Origin: Clavelina lepadiformis
Taxonomy: Eukaryota; Chordata; Ascidiacea; Aplousobranchia; Clavelinidae
Reading direction: 5' to 3'
DNA: 64,000 nucleotides
Assembly (NCBI RefSeq): GCF_947623445.1
Contig: NC_135247.1
Location: 6,264,501-6,328,500, forward strand
In this document: piece after piece, positions 34,236 through 46,489 of the stretch
Layout of the letters: the number at the start of each line of letters is the position of its first letter
Numbering within the stretch: position 1 is the stretch's first letter
Notes under the pieces: model-generated
Told to the model about the DNA's origin: nothing
Databases searched by the model: none
The model's input: only the letters and a program-made list of their open reading frames with translations
Made by a program: the position numbers and the translations under genes

Positions 34236-37200
34236 TCTTGGGTCAAATAATTTACCAAGCTACTAAAATTTTTGACCTATAAACAAAAAAAGCATTTAAA
34301 TCTACATGTACGTGCAATTTGAACAAATAAGTGAAAAGAATAAATAAGTTATAAACTTATTATACATGCAACTCTAGTCTAGCTATTATGATAACCTACA
34401 AACCAATAAAATAAGTACTGTGAAACTTTATCATATTACGATCATCGGGTCTAGAAAATGTCATAGTGAAGAAAAGAACTTGTTGTCTACCCAATTACCA
34501 TATTCCTACCTCAGTCACCAGTGGCTAACGAGAGTTCACTGAAGTTTAAAAACAGCAATTGAGCCATTACGTACATTACATTTTCCTAACTTTTTAAACG
34601 ATAGCCAATGAAATACATGTTGCCAATCAATCTGAAACACAATTCTCATTTCTTAAATTTTAGCAGCTAATTTGTATTTCAATCATCCAGTTACAACTGT
34701 ATATACTGTACATGTAGTCTAGCCATGCAGCTCAAAGGTTTTCGTTGTTATATAATTATATATGCCCAGTATTGACAACTACTCTAATTTAATAAGCAGT
34801 GAACAGTTATTGAGAACATTCTGGCCAGAAAAAATTGACTGAAGCAAAATATTTTCATCTAGATTCTAGAACAATGCATCGATTGGACTCCACAGCCAAT
34901 CATCATTAACACATAAAAAATGTGGTCAACTCAGAACTCCACAAATGTTAAAAGCTTGTTATAAATGTCCTGCATTTACACTATGATGTCACTTTTAGTT
35001 ATGTAAAGCGTTTTGGCATTAATTTAAATTCTCAATAATTTAAAGTTATAAGGTCAAACATTACTATCTCAAAAAGTTGAGGTTGTAAATCATAGATACA
35101 CAGGACTATGTACATAGAAAACCTACCCTTTCAAACATGCGGTTAAATGAATAAATTTAATTATCTAAACAAAATGATGGAACCTTGAGATATTGCAGTT
35201 TGTTTGTTGTACTTTGCTATGAAGCCACCTTATGGTCAAAAAACGGTTTTGCCTATAGCTCAAAAACAGCTAAACTGATGTTTGTCAAATTTGCACCATT
35301 AGTCTCACAAAATTGAGTAAAATGTCTTAAGCTAATAAAAAATAGGGTAGTTCCAACCAAGGTTCTCATCATATTACATAGATGTACATATACAATAAAA
35401 TGACCTGTATGTGAACAGATCCTATTCAGCTGAATCTAACAAATAAAGCAAGTTGTAGAGAGTCAGATTTTTACAATCTAAGTAGAGCATCAGATTTTTT
35501 ACAATAAAAAGAATTTTAGTTTGTATATACATTACAGTCTATACTAGCGCTCTTTAAAAGGAGTTACTTGATCTTTAAAAGTTTACTTCTCACATTTTAG
35601 AGGAAATGGCATGTTACAATTTGTGAACAATTACAATAATCACTAAATAACAATTACAACCAATAATCGCTGAAACACTCTCAAGTAAAACCTTTATATT
35701 ATAATGCATAAAATTACCAGATCCAGAGCTCCAATTGGTAGGCTAGCAAAAAGGTCTAAATCATTCAAGAATATTTTTGCAAAAACGTTTAACGAAACAA
35801 TAACAAAGAATTGTTTGCGGAGTGGATTTTTATTACCAACAGACAAAATTCTAATGTCACAAACTTCACGACTACATTCTTTGCATACTGCGAGGCAGAC
35901 ATGAAGTTCACATTTTTGCAGGTCAACACTATTATGCAGAAATGAATAAGTAACAACACTAATCTGCAGAAGTGATACACAGACGTGAATTAGAAATGTA
36001 ATCTACTTCTGCTTACTTTTACCATCGCGAACGCGCAGCAAAGACAAGCAAACCTCAGCGGCATGTAAGTCCGCGTGGCTGGAATCCAACAGCCCAGGGA
36101 AATATATTCCCCAAACTCGACAAAAACTGCAGTCTGCCAAACCTTCAAATAGCCTACATTTGCAAGAAATGTTTTGTAATAGACCCTTTCCGAGTTACAG
36201 CCGCTACTTTTTTTTGGTCGCAAGATTTTTTCGATTGCTTATACTTTACAATGAAAATTGTCAACCCACTTTGATTCTTTTTAAATTGCAAGTATTCTGG
36301 GCATCAAATTGTAATGATTTGGACCAAAAATTAATATTAAAATAGCACTTTTTTGTAAAATTCAGCACAGGGTATTTTCGTAGACTGGCTACTTGACCCT
36401 AGTCCAGAAGTGCACAACCAAATAACATCAGAATTTGACTAACTAGGGCAGTGGTTCTCAACCGGGGTTCCATTTACGTTTCGCAAGGGTGCCGCAAGTT
36501 ATTGCACACTAATCACTAGTCCAGGAAAACGGTTGCGAAAATTATTTTTATTTAATGCAGAAACTTTTTGGCTTTCCTTACAAGCTCGAAGACAATCCAT
36601 CCTATAAAGTCACAGCCTGCTGGCACTTTACCCCGCTAACTCTTCTTATACGCTTTGGTGATCTCGCGCCTTTGCAAACTATCTAGTCTCAAAAATAAAT
36701 CCCAGCCGTTTTTTGCTTTTTTTAAGGAAATTACAATTCCCGTTTCCCACGGTGATCTTATATTTATTCATATGTATCCTTAGAGGTATGCAGTTGGTAC
36801 CGTACAATAAGACGATAAAGTTCGTATTTACCTTTAACACTGTTGTAGGCTACTGTACTATTTATTGTAACTGTGACGAAGATTAATTAAAGGTTGATGG
36901 ATGTCACCATCGATCTTCGTCACATAACGTTTAAAAAACTTTTGCACTTGTCGGTCAAAATTCTAACGTTAGTTTTATCCAGGTTTTAACGATCGAGTTT
37001 GTAAAATATTTTTAACATTGCAAGTACAGTCAACCAAAAACACTGATTTTGTAATAATAATGAAGTCAAAATTTTATTGAAATGTGAAAGCAACGAAGAA
37101 AATGGGTTGCATTAGCAAAGAACAGTACCAATTTGTCGATGAGGCGCTTAGTCTTGAGCGCAGCTAAACACAGGGAACGAAGCACCGCTACCTTTCGTGG

Positions 37201-37272
37201 TCAGTAAACGTCAAGGCCTAAGACAACTTGATGTCACAAATATAATATTGGGGTCGCCAGAAAAAATGCGAA
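34236..37272. other. Intergenic; 5' side of Polycomb-like, 3' side of GTF2H4
   Basis: Contains a hAT terminal repeat at 36449 and otherwise AT-rich DNA. A cysteine-containing open frame without ATG lies on the minus strand at about 35704-36002 and is noted as a finding. Untranslated exons of the Polycomb-like gene may lie here; none was identified. Confidence 0.5.
36449..36475 (+). mobile_element. hAT terminal inverted repeat, single end
   Basis: CAGTGGTTCTCAACCGGGG is a classic hAT left end, preceded by AACTAGGG as a possible target duplication. I searched the next kilobase for GGTTGAGAACCACTG followed by AACTAGGG and did not see it, so the element is truncated or very decayed. Confidence 0.5.
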
Positions 37273-40200
37273 CTAGGTCCCAGATTCCTTTTTATAGCGT
37301 TTCCAATAACGTTTCACTTGATCGTGAGCGTCTTTTGTCACAATCATGTTTCGTTTGGCTGCATTTTCCCATACCAGAGCACCTAGCTCCTGTAAATACA
37401 AAATAATTATAATTTTTACTTGGAAAAATGTGGAGTAATAACTGCAAGGTTTCTTGGCAAAGAGCAGAGCACAGATTTAATATACCCTTGCATAGTTTCT
37501 TAACACTTCAAAATCATGTTGTGCAAGAAATTGGTTGTACAAAACACCCTCTTGGAAGGTCAATCTATCCCTTTCCATGGCCCACAATCGAACTTGGTCC
37601 GCCAAAGTTGGAGCAATAACAGGGTCCTTATAGACAATCAACAAACAGTAAAATAAACTTTAAGGACAATTTCATATGTTAAAATAGAGTACTTCCATTA
37701 CTTTCATAAAAACATTTTAATTGGTTATTTACTCTAATGCACACTAAACAGTATACATTAATACAAATTACTGCATTCACGCACGTTCTTCAGCATATCC
37801 GGATGAGCGTTAGCTCTTATGAAGTGTAATATTTGGTCGGCAGTGATTCCATTTACAACGGCAGTTTGAACACTCTCTCGCGTAAGCTGCAATACGCATA
37901 CGTTTGGGAACCTTTCAAAAACAACTATACATGTACAGATTTACAATTTTTTACAACTAAACCGATAGTTTAGAATTAGATGTTTGGGACAGATAGGCAA
38001 AGTATTGTTCAGCTGGACCCAAATTTGTCTAGGAAGTCTGGGATATCCGGCAGGCTTATTAAAATTAAATTTTATGCCAACTACCAGCTTGCTACATTGT
38101 GGACAAGAATGGGGATTATTGCCTTGTAAGCAGGACCAGATTAACGCAGTGGCAAAGGTGACTGTTAATCCGCCCCTACCTATGACAGTTGTTTACTTCG
38201 AAAGCTGCCTTGCTTATTATAAATTGTCTTTTGTGATTAGAACACACCTACAAAACCAGGTGTAAGATTTAGCTTACAAATCAGAAAAACTTAAATAAGA
38301 ATGATTGGTTTTATACCAAAACACGAAGTAGTGGCGGATCCTAATTTAATGCAAAATCTGTAAACATTTTTTGGGCTCCGATCCGACTGGCCTATACCCA
38401 TTAAAATGTATATAATAACAATACAGCAGCACCAGGAAATATGGATTTCTAGCAAAATATTTGTATTTAATAACATTTTATACACCTGACTGCATGAATA
38501 CTTACACCTTGAAAATACATTTAAAACTTTCAACAGAAAACATATGCAAAAGTTATAACATACCTGTATAGCATTTCACAAAAGAGGGCAAGAATCGCAT
38601 ATTGCAACTCTGAATCTAAAGAACATTGAAGGTTAAGTGCTAGCCAATCGTTAAGTACACAAATACTGGTTTCTTCTACACAAAACGGTTTTACTTACTT
38701 GTGTATGCATATATCCTGTAGTTGGTTTCAGCAATGATAAAACCTGTGCTGAGCGCGGAAGAAGATGAATTTTGCATGCGGCTCGCAATATTTATGACCA
38801 GTCGAGTGGGATAGAAGCGTCGAGAAGTTCTCTGATGACAGATGAAATGTTTAACTTGGATACTATAGTAACACTCTAGAACATGAATAATGATCAACTC
38901 CATTCCACACAAACCCTGAATAATATAAACATAAAAGCAAAACTTGTTTAAAAACACTAAAAATTGAAATAACCTTTCTTTGCATGACAAGGCCCATTTC
39001 CCTAAAATGTTGCAGACACTGCAACACGCGATCATCTTTGCCATCTGTAGGTAAGTCCTGCAAAAATTTAGCCTTTGTTGATTGACTCCAAGTGACATTT
39101 GGCAATGAACAAACCTTACTCACTTTGCCCACGGAAGAAAAACTTAGTTCAAAAATAAAACGAAGAATGGGGACCAAATTCATTCCTCTATCACGTACCC
39201 AATTTAAGTATTCAAGAACAAAGAACCAAACCTGTAAACAAAAACAGTAAGTTTGTTTTTACATCAGCCGATAGTATTTTATGGCATATTTTAACAACAC
39301 TTTTCATCGTTCATCTGATTTCAATGATCAACTTGCAATCATTAAGTTACAGGGAAAAAATCAAACACAGACAAACTGGATTGTATTTATGACAACAGTA
39401 ATATGATTATTGCCTGTGATCCACTGTCTAACAATAGAAACTGAAAACCTTTGGCAGTAATATTTGTGTATCTCCGTCCATCTTCTTCACCAACCCTGCA
39501 AGGTCAAATAACCACATGAAAAAAGTTAAAGTTTTAAATTTTCATCAAAGATATTGGAGAGGTGCAAAAGGTAAATCATCACTTATGCATTTCAACAGGT
39601 TACCATCATATACCGAATAAGGCCAGACTGAACAAGAAGATCTTGCAAATCTTGTGAGATAGCCGAGTTTGAAGCAGAACCGACAAGAAAATGTAACAAA
39701 GCTTCCCATCGTTCTGTGGCATATTTGTCCAGTTCAGCGACATCTTTTGCATGTTTGTCTGGCCCTAGATGAGCAGTGCTTGACCACGATTCACCACTAA
39801 AACAACATTCCTATTTATGATACTGAACCCATAAACATGTTATATATAGTTATAAGGCGTTATTTATTAATAATCTTAAAAACAATTTGATTAAAAAGTT
39901 AATTTCGATTTTATCAAAAAAGCTTTCGTCTGTTCAAAAGGGTCTGTACTTGAGCTCATACTGGACATGGCAGTGTGATGGTTTGTCAGTGCAAAACTCA
40001 AACAACATGGAAGGTTGAAACATACAAGTTGTGTAAACTAATATTATAGTAAGCCATGTTGACATTTAACTATGAATTTGATTGAGGTTAAACTAATAGC
40101 AAACTGGGCAGTGAATATTGGTCAATGTAATCAAACATAATACCAACCCTCCAATAAGTGTTTTTTGCAAATTTTTCCTGAATGTGAAACTAAGTGAATA

Positions 40201-40764
40201 CGCAGAGGAAACGCCTCCAGGAAGTATGACTTCATTCCACACATGAAGATCACACAATGCTGCCACAGCTTCTGTGTGCTCACTGTGAGATAAGACACTT
40301 TTACATAACAAGATATTCACTACAATTTTTCTAATAGTGGATATGGTAATTATTAATTATTAAAGAGCTTAACACCTCCTTGCTTCATTGGTGGCCCATG
40401 AAGTAACTGCAACTTTTGTGATTGGTTTGTCCACAAAGAGCACCCGCATCACATAATATTTTGCTAGTTGTGGTAATTCCCTAAAAATGTCAATGAATAG
40501 TGATAACAGATTTTATTCTGATGGTAAAACTAAACTGTTTTTTCTCATGTTTTTATATAAACATATTAAATGTATCAAAGAATCGATGGAGCCTACAGTA
40601 TTCTTAAAACAAACAGCTTGTTTACAGTATTAACGGACTTACCTAAATACAACAGTGCAAGTGGCTGGGTGTTCATAAAGAGACTCCAACAAAGCCTGTG
40701 GAAGAGTGCAGAGATATTGATGTAAACTCTTACACTCAAGCTTCACTCTTTCAATACCATTCAT
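37273..40764 (-). CDS. GTF2H4: TFIIH subunit 4 (p52), 462 aa
   Basis: Twelve exons join in frame: 40764-40643, 40480-40376, 40282-40148, 39796-39614, 39495-39414, 39231-39124, 39057-38974, 38831-38699, 38615-38564, 37911-37785, 37626-37486, 37389-37273. The 462 residues equal the human p52 length. This core TFIIH subunit anchors and stimulates the XPB helicase in RNA polymerase II initiation and nucleotide excision repair. Matching stretches run through the protein: [124 protein letters not shown] and the C-terminal [20 protein letters not shown], where p52 contacts p8/TTDA. The exon 5 donor is GC rather than GT (CAG|GCAATA). The intron between exons 6 and 7 is only about 66 bp. It lies 374 bp downstream of GPR89 on the same strand. 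Confidence 0.96.
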
Positions 40765-41138
40765 GCTGCACCTGTTGCTATCCAAGTGACATATTTGAAA
40801 TAATACGTAGAATCACCTAATACGCATGGCAAGTGGCAGCCTTCTGCAAAAAACATCAAACATTATTCTACAACTTGGTGCTAGGTTGTTGTAAGCTTTA
40901 CAACAGCAAAATCTATTGTAAAGAACGTTTTAAAGCACAAAGATTTTTGCAAATTTTAAAGACAATACGTAAGCGACAAAGTGATATGATTTGGATATTC
41001 TTGTCTGCAATTATAATATCACAGCCATTTCAAAAGATGTTTAACATTTATCACAGAAGTTATTGCACTAAATACAGATCTATATACTGTTAAGAGTTTA
41101 AACTAAATTTACGTAAATCAAACGCACAATTGGCAGGA

Positions 41139-42536
41139 TTACTCCCTAAAAGCAGATGAGAGTTTTAGGTCCTTAGTAGTATGCTTCTCAGGTGCTTGTT
41201 TGTGAGCTAAATAGAGAAAACCAATGCTACTTAGGGCACTAACTAGAAATATAACGTCAAACCAGCGATGATAGAATTGGAACTGAAGGTCACCTAAAAT
41301 TTGGGTGATAATCTTTCTGTATGATTCAGGCATATTCATTCTCATTAAGAGTACCGAAGAAACAAAATACATTCCCATAATTTGCGCCAAACCCATAACG
41401 ATTATATTTGAAGATTTACTGCTGGATATAGCATAGAAGAACTTTGTCAATGTTATAAGCAACCCTCGAATTGAGGTAACTATCATTACCCCAATTAATA
41501 TAAAAGAGACATGCTGAGACCAAAACCCTACATCAACATCAAATCCCATATAATGAACCAAAATTTCAAAACCCTTGGTAACAGGATCTTTTTTACCAAC
41601 TCTATTAAAGACAATATTAATTGTGCACATAAAGATTTTCCACATGCAATAAAGTGAAAAGAAATACCCCAATATGTTAAAATATCTGCCCTTAAATGTT
41701 TTTGAATATTCAATACGATCTTTTGTGGCATGTAGATCAACAGATTCTAAAAACAATTGGCGACTGAGTTCCTCATGAATTCTTATATCTTCTTGCAATT
41801 GGGATACATTTTCAGTAGTTGCTAATGGTGTGGACGGTCGAAATCGTGCCCAGATTCCTCCACCGTTTGTGACTTCCTCGCCTCTCTGCGATTCAGCTGC
41901 ACGTTTAGCAATTGCAAGTCTTTTCTTTTTGCTGATGATCATCTCGTTGGTCTGCAGTAGTTTCCTTTCAAGTGCATGTATGTCTGCATCAGTAACATGG
42001 CGCAAGAAGTAGGATGAATAAGTGTAAGGGCAGTTGACAGCACCAAAACCTGATAGCAATGCCATAACAGTGACACCAATCACACCGACCCTGCTTATGA
42101 TTTGTTCGATGGAAAGTATTCCGTGTTGAGGACTTAAGATAGGAAATGGGTCTCCAATTTTTAAAAATAAATAAACAAATAATGTCCAGCAAATGCAAGC
42201 TGAGATGATCTTGTATTTTTGAAGAAACCTTATATTTCCGGTGATGAAATAAGCAATGCAAAATGGCACTAACACAACAACAACAAATAGCATCACATAA
42301 AGGTTAAGTTTCCAATGAAAAAACCTTGATCCCATATCCAGAAGTCCAATGATTTCAAAAATTATGAGTTCAAACATGGTGCAGGAAAGGGCAAAAGTTA
42401 CAGCAAAGATCACTTGAACTGTACGATGATGACACTCATAGTCTTTGAAAAGGTGCCAGAGAAAAAATATCCATCCAAATGCAAAAAACAAAATTTGGGT
42501 TGAAAACATCACAATCGAATCAAACAGAAAACCCAT
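41139..42536 (-). CDS. GPR89: Golgi pH regulator, intronless, 465 aa
   Basis: A single open frame of 465 residues, against 455 in human GPR89A/B. The product is a multi-pass membrane protein of the Golgi, described as a voltage-dependent anion channel that keeps the Golgi acidic; plant relatives (GTGs) were called GPCR-type G proteins. Eight to nine hydrophobic segments flank a cytosolic loop of about residues 190-290. Near-identical family stretches include QVIFAVTFALSCTMFELIIF, GDPFPILSPQHGILSIEQ, RVGVIGVTVMALLSGFGAVN, CPYTYSSYFLRHVTD, RIEYSKTFKGRYFN, SIRGLLITLTKFFYAISSSK, YHRWFDVIFLVSALSS and the C-terminal LAHKQAPEK. The loop is longer and divergent. The absence of introns is unusual beside the many-exon GTF2H4 and raises the possibility of an ancient retrocopy or wholesale intron loss. 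Frame and motifs are fully intact. Confidence 0.97.
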   Translation of the reverse strand: MGFLFDSIVMFSTQILFFAFGWIFFLWHLFKDYECHHRTVQVIFAVTFALSCTMFELIIFEIIGLLDMGSRFFHWKLNLYVMLFVVVVLVPFCIAYFITGNIRFLQKYKIISACICWTLFVYLFLKIGDPFPILSPQHGILSIEQIISRVGVIGVTVMALLSGFGAVNCPYTYSSYFLRHVTDADIHALERKLLQTNEMIISKKKRLAIAKRAAESQRGEEVTNGGGIWARFRPSTPLATTENVSQLQEDIRIHEELSRQLFLESVDLHATKDRIEYSKTFKGRYFNILGYFFSLYCMWKIFMCTINIVFNRVGKKDPVTKGFEILVHYMGFDVDVGFWSQHVSFILIGVMIVTSIRGLLITLTKFFYAISSSKSSNIIVMGLAQIMGMYFVSSVLLMRMNMPESYRKIITQILGDLQFQFYHRWFDVIFLVSALSSIGFLYLAHKQAPEKHTTKDLKLSSAFRE

Positions 42537-42961
42537 ACTGTTATTCTAAACTTAGTAACTACATTTACATAAATTTGAACTTCTAAAACAAAAAACATAT
42601 CACCATCAAAACAGTGCAACCTCTTAAAGTCCCAGAATAATGCAGAGCTAAACATTTGGGGAACTGTCACCTATAAAACCTCTATATAGAACTTTATGTA
42701 AGAAATAAAGGTACCAGTGAGTAAAACCACAGATAATTTGTCAATTCAGTCAAATATATACTCAACTATTCTGTAGCAAACAAAAGAGGTGGGGAAAAAT
42801 GTGTATATTTTCAAGTTTGGAAGAATATGGAATAGAATACACTGCTCATGCACTAAAGCAGTAAATTCAAACAACAGCATATATCATACATAGCATAATG
42901 ACACGACACAAATTCTGGTCTTGCAACTCATATCGGAAATTTGACACAATTTGCTATGCAA

Positions 42962-43120
42962 TTAAATACCAACAGCCACAAAAACGTAAATGACAAATAG
43001 ATTTAGCCTAATTCTCTGAAACCCTTTACCATTTCCTTTTTCCGAAGGAATAATAAAATTATCTAACACTTTGCATGCACAAACAACAAGTAAACACAAC
43101 CAAAATATTGCACCTAGCAT
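42962..43120 (-). CDS. Possible small two-helix membrane protein, 52 aa
   Basis: An ATG-initiated 52-codon frame lies between UBA5 and GPR89 on their strand. It encodes two hydrophobic stretches (IFWLCLLVVCACKVL near the N-terminus and LNLFVIYVFVAVGI at the C-terminus) separated by a hydrophilic basic linker (EKGNGKGFQRIR). I do not recognise it as any known small membrane protein. AT-rich DNA often yields hydrophobic frames by chance, so this is a weak call. If real, it would sit between the coding parts of a co-oriented cluster. Confidence 0.2.
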   Translation of the reverse strand: MLGAIFWLCLLVVCACKVLDNFIIPSEKGNGKGFQRIRLNLFVIYVFVAVGI

Positions 43121-43345
43121 CCATGTCAATTTGTAAATATAATGGTAATTACAATTCAACAACAATAACCTTATTCTAAAGTTTGCTGTACTGACAAGAT
43201 CTACATAGAAAAAATTTCAAACAACAAGTGACAAACGTTTACCCACTGAATGCACTAATTAAAAAACTGCTAAAATAATGATAAAAAATTACAATACATT
43301 ACTTATAGCAGAGATAATTGACTTGATTTCATATAGACTATATCA

Positions 43346-44536
43346 CTACAATTGTTTCATAGTAGCCATTAAGTCTTCTAAAGAGTCAGTATTCGTTGTT
43401 ACAGTTTCTGGGTTATCATTTTCTTTGTCATCTTTACTGGGTAAAGTATAAGCTACTTTTATTCCTTTTCCCAAATCAAGGTTTTGTTCTTTATCACCAT
43501 CATCTCCCAGTGTTTCTGCAACAAGTTCAATGCCCCATTCATTTTCAGTGGAAACAGGTTCCTCCACTTCGCTGCCTTTTTCTGGTTCTGATGGAATCTC
43601 TTCAGCCAAACGCTTCTGATATATCTTCTGGCATTTTCTGCATGCACTGTCACTACAATCGACATTTGGTTTCATCTGCATGGTAGGAAAGAAGTCCAAC
43701 AGTGCATTGTAGCCAAGATAAAATGCAACATCGCCAAACTTTAAAAGGTACTTCAGAACATTTTGTACAAGAAGACCTGCCACAACGCCCATAGTGGTAG
43801 GAAGACTGGCAGCACACACACCTTCTCGTTTTAGGGTTCTTTCATCAGTGTGTGTAGCTACCACCAGTGGTGGAGCACATGAGAAACAGGCAGTTTCTCC
43901 GGGTTTTATTAATTGAATGTGTCCAGACACAGCGTTTTCACTTACACCAGATTCAAACCAAACTTGTTCCAGTTCATTACAGGCAGTATTTATCGCCATG
44001 CGAGCTTCAAAATTATCAACACAACTCAAGATTAAATCCACAGGTTGTCCTTGCATTTTACCACCACACTTTAGTCTTCCCATGAAATGCTGAAAATTGT
44101 CCATAGTTGTAATATTATAATTGTGCACTTCAAACTCTACATCAGGATTAATATCGCGCAATGTAGCTTCAGCTGCTTTGACTTTGCTCAAACCAGCCTG
44201 ATGTGGCTGAAAGAAAAGTCTGTTCATGTTCGCCAACTCAACTTTATCATAATCAAATAACAATAACTTTCCAATCCCACACCTGGTTAGCATTTCAGCT
44301 GTTACACTGCCAACACCACCAACTCCTACGACAGCAACAGAGTAATCTCTAATCGTTTCATAATTGTCAACAATACCCATCCTCTTCAGTGCCATGAGAC
44401 GGCTGTATGGATTTGAGTCCACTACTTCAGCACTCATTTTTTCAATCTTTGAACGACCTTGAGTACTTGCTTTTTTTAGCGTTTCAACTTCAGCTTCTAG
44501 TTCAGTGATTCTCTTCTTTAAACTTTTAGCATCCAT
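43346..44536 (-). CDS. UBA5: UFM1-activating enzyme (UBA5), intronless, 396 aa
   Basis: The E1 enzyme of the UFM1 pathway: it adenylates UFM1 with ATP, holds it as a thioester, and passes it to UFC1, mainly for ER-ribosome quality control. Start chosen at the ATG opening [20 protein letters not shown]; the frame upstream (to 44635) has no family match. Length 396 against 404 in human. Visible features: N-terminal coiled coil (1-25), nucleotide-binding [14 protein letters not shown] (about 70-83), [15 protein letters not shown], Zn-binding CFSC (C217, C220) with CSDSAC (C294, C299), and catalytic Cys241 in [15 protein letters not shown]. Next come the UFM1/LC3-interacting NEWGIELV (about 332-339) and the UFC1-binding C-terminus [13 protein letters not shown]. 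It has no introns, like its neighbour GPR89. A pyrimidine-poor AG (about 44573) just upstream could be a 5' UTR or spliced-leader acceptor. Confidence 0.97.
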   Translation of the reverse strand: MDAKSLKKRITELEAEVETLKKASTQGRSKIEKMSAEVVDSNPYSRLMALKRMGIVDNYETIRDYSVAVVGVGGVGSVTAEMLTRCGIGKLLLFDYDKVELANMNRLFFQPHQAGLSKVKAAEATLRDINPDVEFEVHNYNITTMDNFQHFMGRLKCGGKMQGQPVDLILSCVDNFEARMAINTACNELEQVWFESGVSENAVSGHIQLIKPGETACFSCAPPLVVATHTDERTLKREGVCAASLPTTMGVVAGLLVQNVLKYLLKFGDVAFYLGYNALLDFFPTMQMKPNVDCSDSACRKCQKIYQKRLAEEIPSEPEKGSEVEEPVSTENEWGIELVAETLGDDGDKEQNLDLGKGIKVAYTLPSKDDKENDNPETVTTNTDSLEDLMATMKQL

Positions 44537-45837
44537 TTTGTTGAAAATCACCAAGCTTTTTACTCTGTAGCTAAAATTATCCTGGGCAGAAAAAATATAG
44601 ATCCATGATAAAAATGTTCGGTCCATTCCACCCACAAACGATACATCCAGAATGAGTAAACTTAGGACAATACAACTAACATAACAGTAAACCCAGGATA
44701 ATTCAATCTAAGGACTATTCAACCAACAGTTGTTGGTTAGGTGGTCCTGGGATTAGGTGTTTTGGGCTTAATTATACTTGGTTCAATCATTCAAACCGGG
44801 GGTTAAAGAGAACAGAAACCATGCAAAAACAGGACACATTATGTAACAAAAATACAACAAATGTTGGACAACAGATTGGAAAATTTACTTCAGTACGTGG
44901 GGGATAAAAATAAATTGCACGTAAAATGGCTATTGTTTTATCTTCTCTGCACGGGGGATTTCTTACCCAAAAACATCAAATTTTCCAATCTGGGACCTAT
45001 AGGCTACCGCATGCAGATTGGTATCATGCCCCATGGCACCACAATCTTTATCCTAGGACTAAGGGAAGTCTTTGCATGGCTTAATATCGGTAATGATACC
45101 TCATTGCTTGAGTCCTGGTTGGCGGTTACCAAGCTTGTTTTTTGTGCAAGTTCAGATTCACACAGGTTTTTCTATTTTCGTAATGCCTGAATTTAGAGCT
45201 GTTCACAAGGTCCACAGAAACTATCTTACGTTATAGCCCTACTTGACCCTACAAAACTTAACCCCTAGTGTTGCCCCCAACACCTTCTTTCATCATCAAG
45301 ACCTTTTAGATAAGATATGATTGATTGACTATGACTGGATTGATTCGTGGTTGATTGGAACAGCTTGGAGCAAACTTAGGAGACAGAGCTATGAACGTGC
45401 GTCACGTAATTACGTGGCTCATCCAGTTTGTGCGCCACAATATAAAAATTTATTTCTTAAAATGACACTATAAAAATATGCGAAATAATTCTTAGATTAA
45501 CTATTACTTTGAAAAACTGCATACATGCATACAACTAGGACCTACTAGTTGAGCTCCAGATTCGTCTCCATTCCCCTTAAGTCAGAACATGGCCTAACAC
45601 CATCGGCCAGTATTGCACATTGGCAATACCACCATTGTACATAACGCAAGTCAAAGTTTCTCTATAAGATTTCTAAGGACTTGTTCTTCAAATTCTTTCT
45701 CTCTCACTTGATCTTAAAGGGAAAAAATGACTATTTCACCGGCGTTCATTCACCGAAGTGGCAGAATCACAATTCGGTAACAGGCAGATTTTCGCTTATA
45801 GGTTTATGACTTTCGTTTTAAACGGCGAGAAACAGGC

Positions 45838-45906
45838 ATTGCGATGGCGTATTGGTTGACGTTGGTACTTGTATACTAGAGGCCTCGGTTTCAATTCTTG
45901 CCATTG
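45838..45906 (+). repeat. tRNA-like sequence, probably a SINE head
   Basis: GCGATGGCGTATTGGTTGACG resembles an acceptor/D-arm start with a box A-like core. CTCGGTTTCAATTCTTGCC resembles a T-arm with box B, and CCATTG at the end can pair with the leading GCGATGG. The anticodon arm does not fold cleanly, so a functional tRNA is unlikely. Confidence 0.3.
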
Positions 45907-46489
45907 TTTTATTTCTTTTTGTTGTTCAAATTTATTTTTCATTTAATTTAGTCATGAGAGGTGAAAATTTGGGTCGGAGGGGATTAGCTTAGACTTTGTA
46001 ATAAAACATAATTTTTAATTGAAAAATAACGTTTACGTTAATTTGCAGGCTAGCTTAGTAATTTAATCATGAGAAGTGAGAGTTTGGGTCAAAGGGGATT
46101 AGTTTAAGGTTAATTTACACTTAGGAAAAATTAGTACGTGGTTCTAAGTTTAAATTAGCATACATTTCAATTCAATGATTAGTGTAATAGGCCGTTAACT
46201 TATTCGTAGGCTATTTTCCTACTTCGGTAAACGTCACCAGTAAAATAAGTGTCTACTTCACCGGCCACCTTTTACCGAAGTAGCTTTTTCCACATTTTGT
46301 AACTGGCGCCTGGTGAAATAGACGCTGTCTGAAGAAATTGCGTCCCGATGGCTCGGTAACCTGGCTTCAAGTGGTAAAAGACGGTGTGAGTCGTGGCTTA
46401 ATTTTGAGTTTCTTTATGATGCTCGAGGCAATATCAAATTGATAGAAAAAATAAGAAGTACATTGAAGTTTAGACAGGCAGAAGTTATT

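Noticed and set aside
44861-45190. 109-codon plus-strand frame upstream of UBA5
   Set aside because: No family resemblance and no paired splice sites; it lies in the upstream region of a minus-strand gene and overlaps repeat-like sequence.
45838-45906. A functional tRNA gene
   Set aside because: Only box A/B-like parts and a partial acceptor stem are seen; the anticodon arm does not form, so a SINE relic is more likely.
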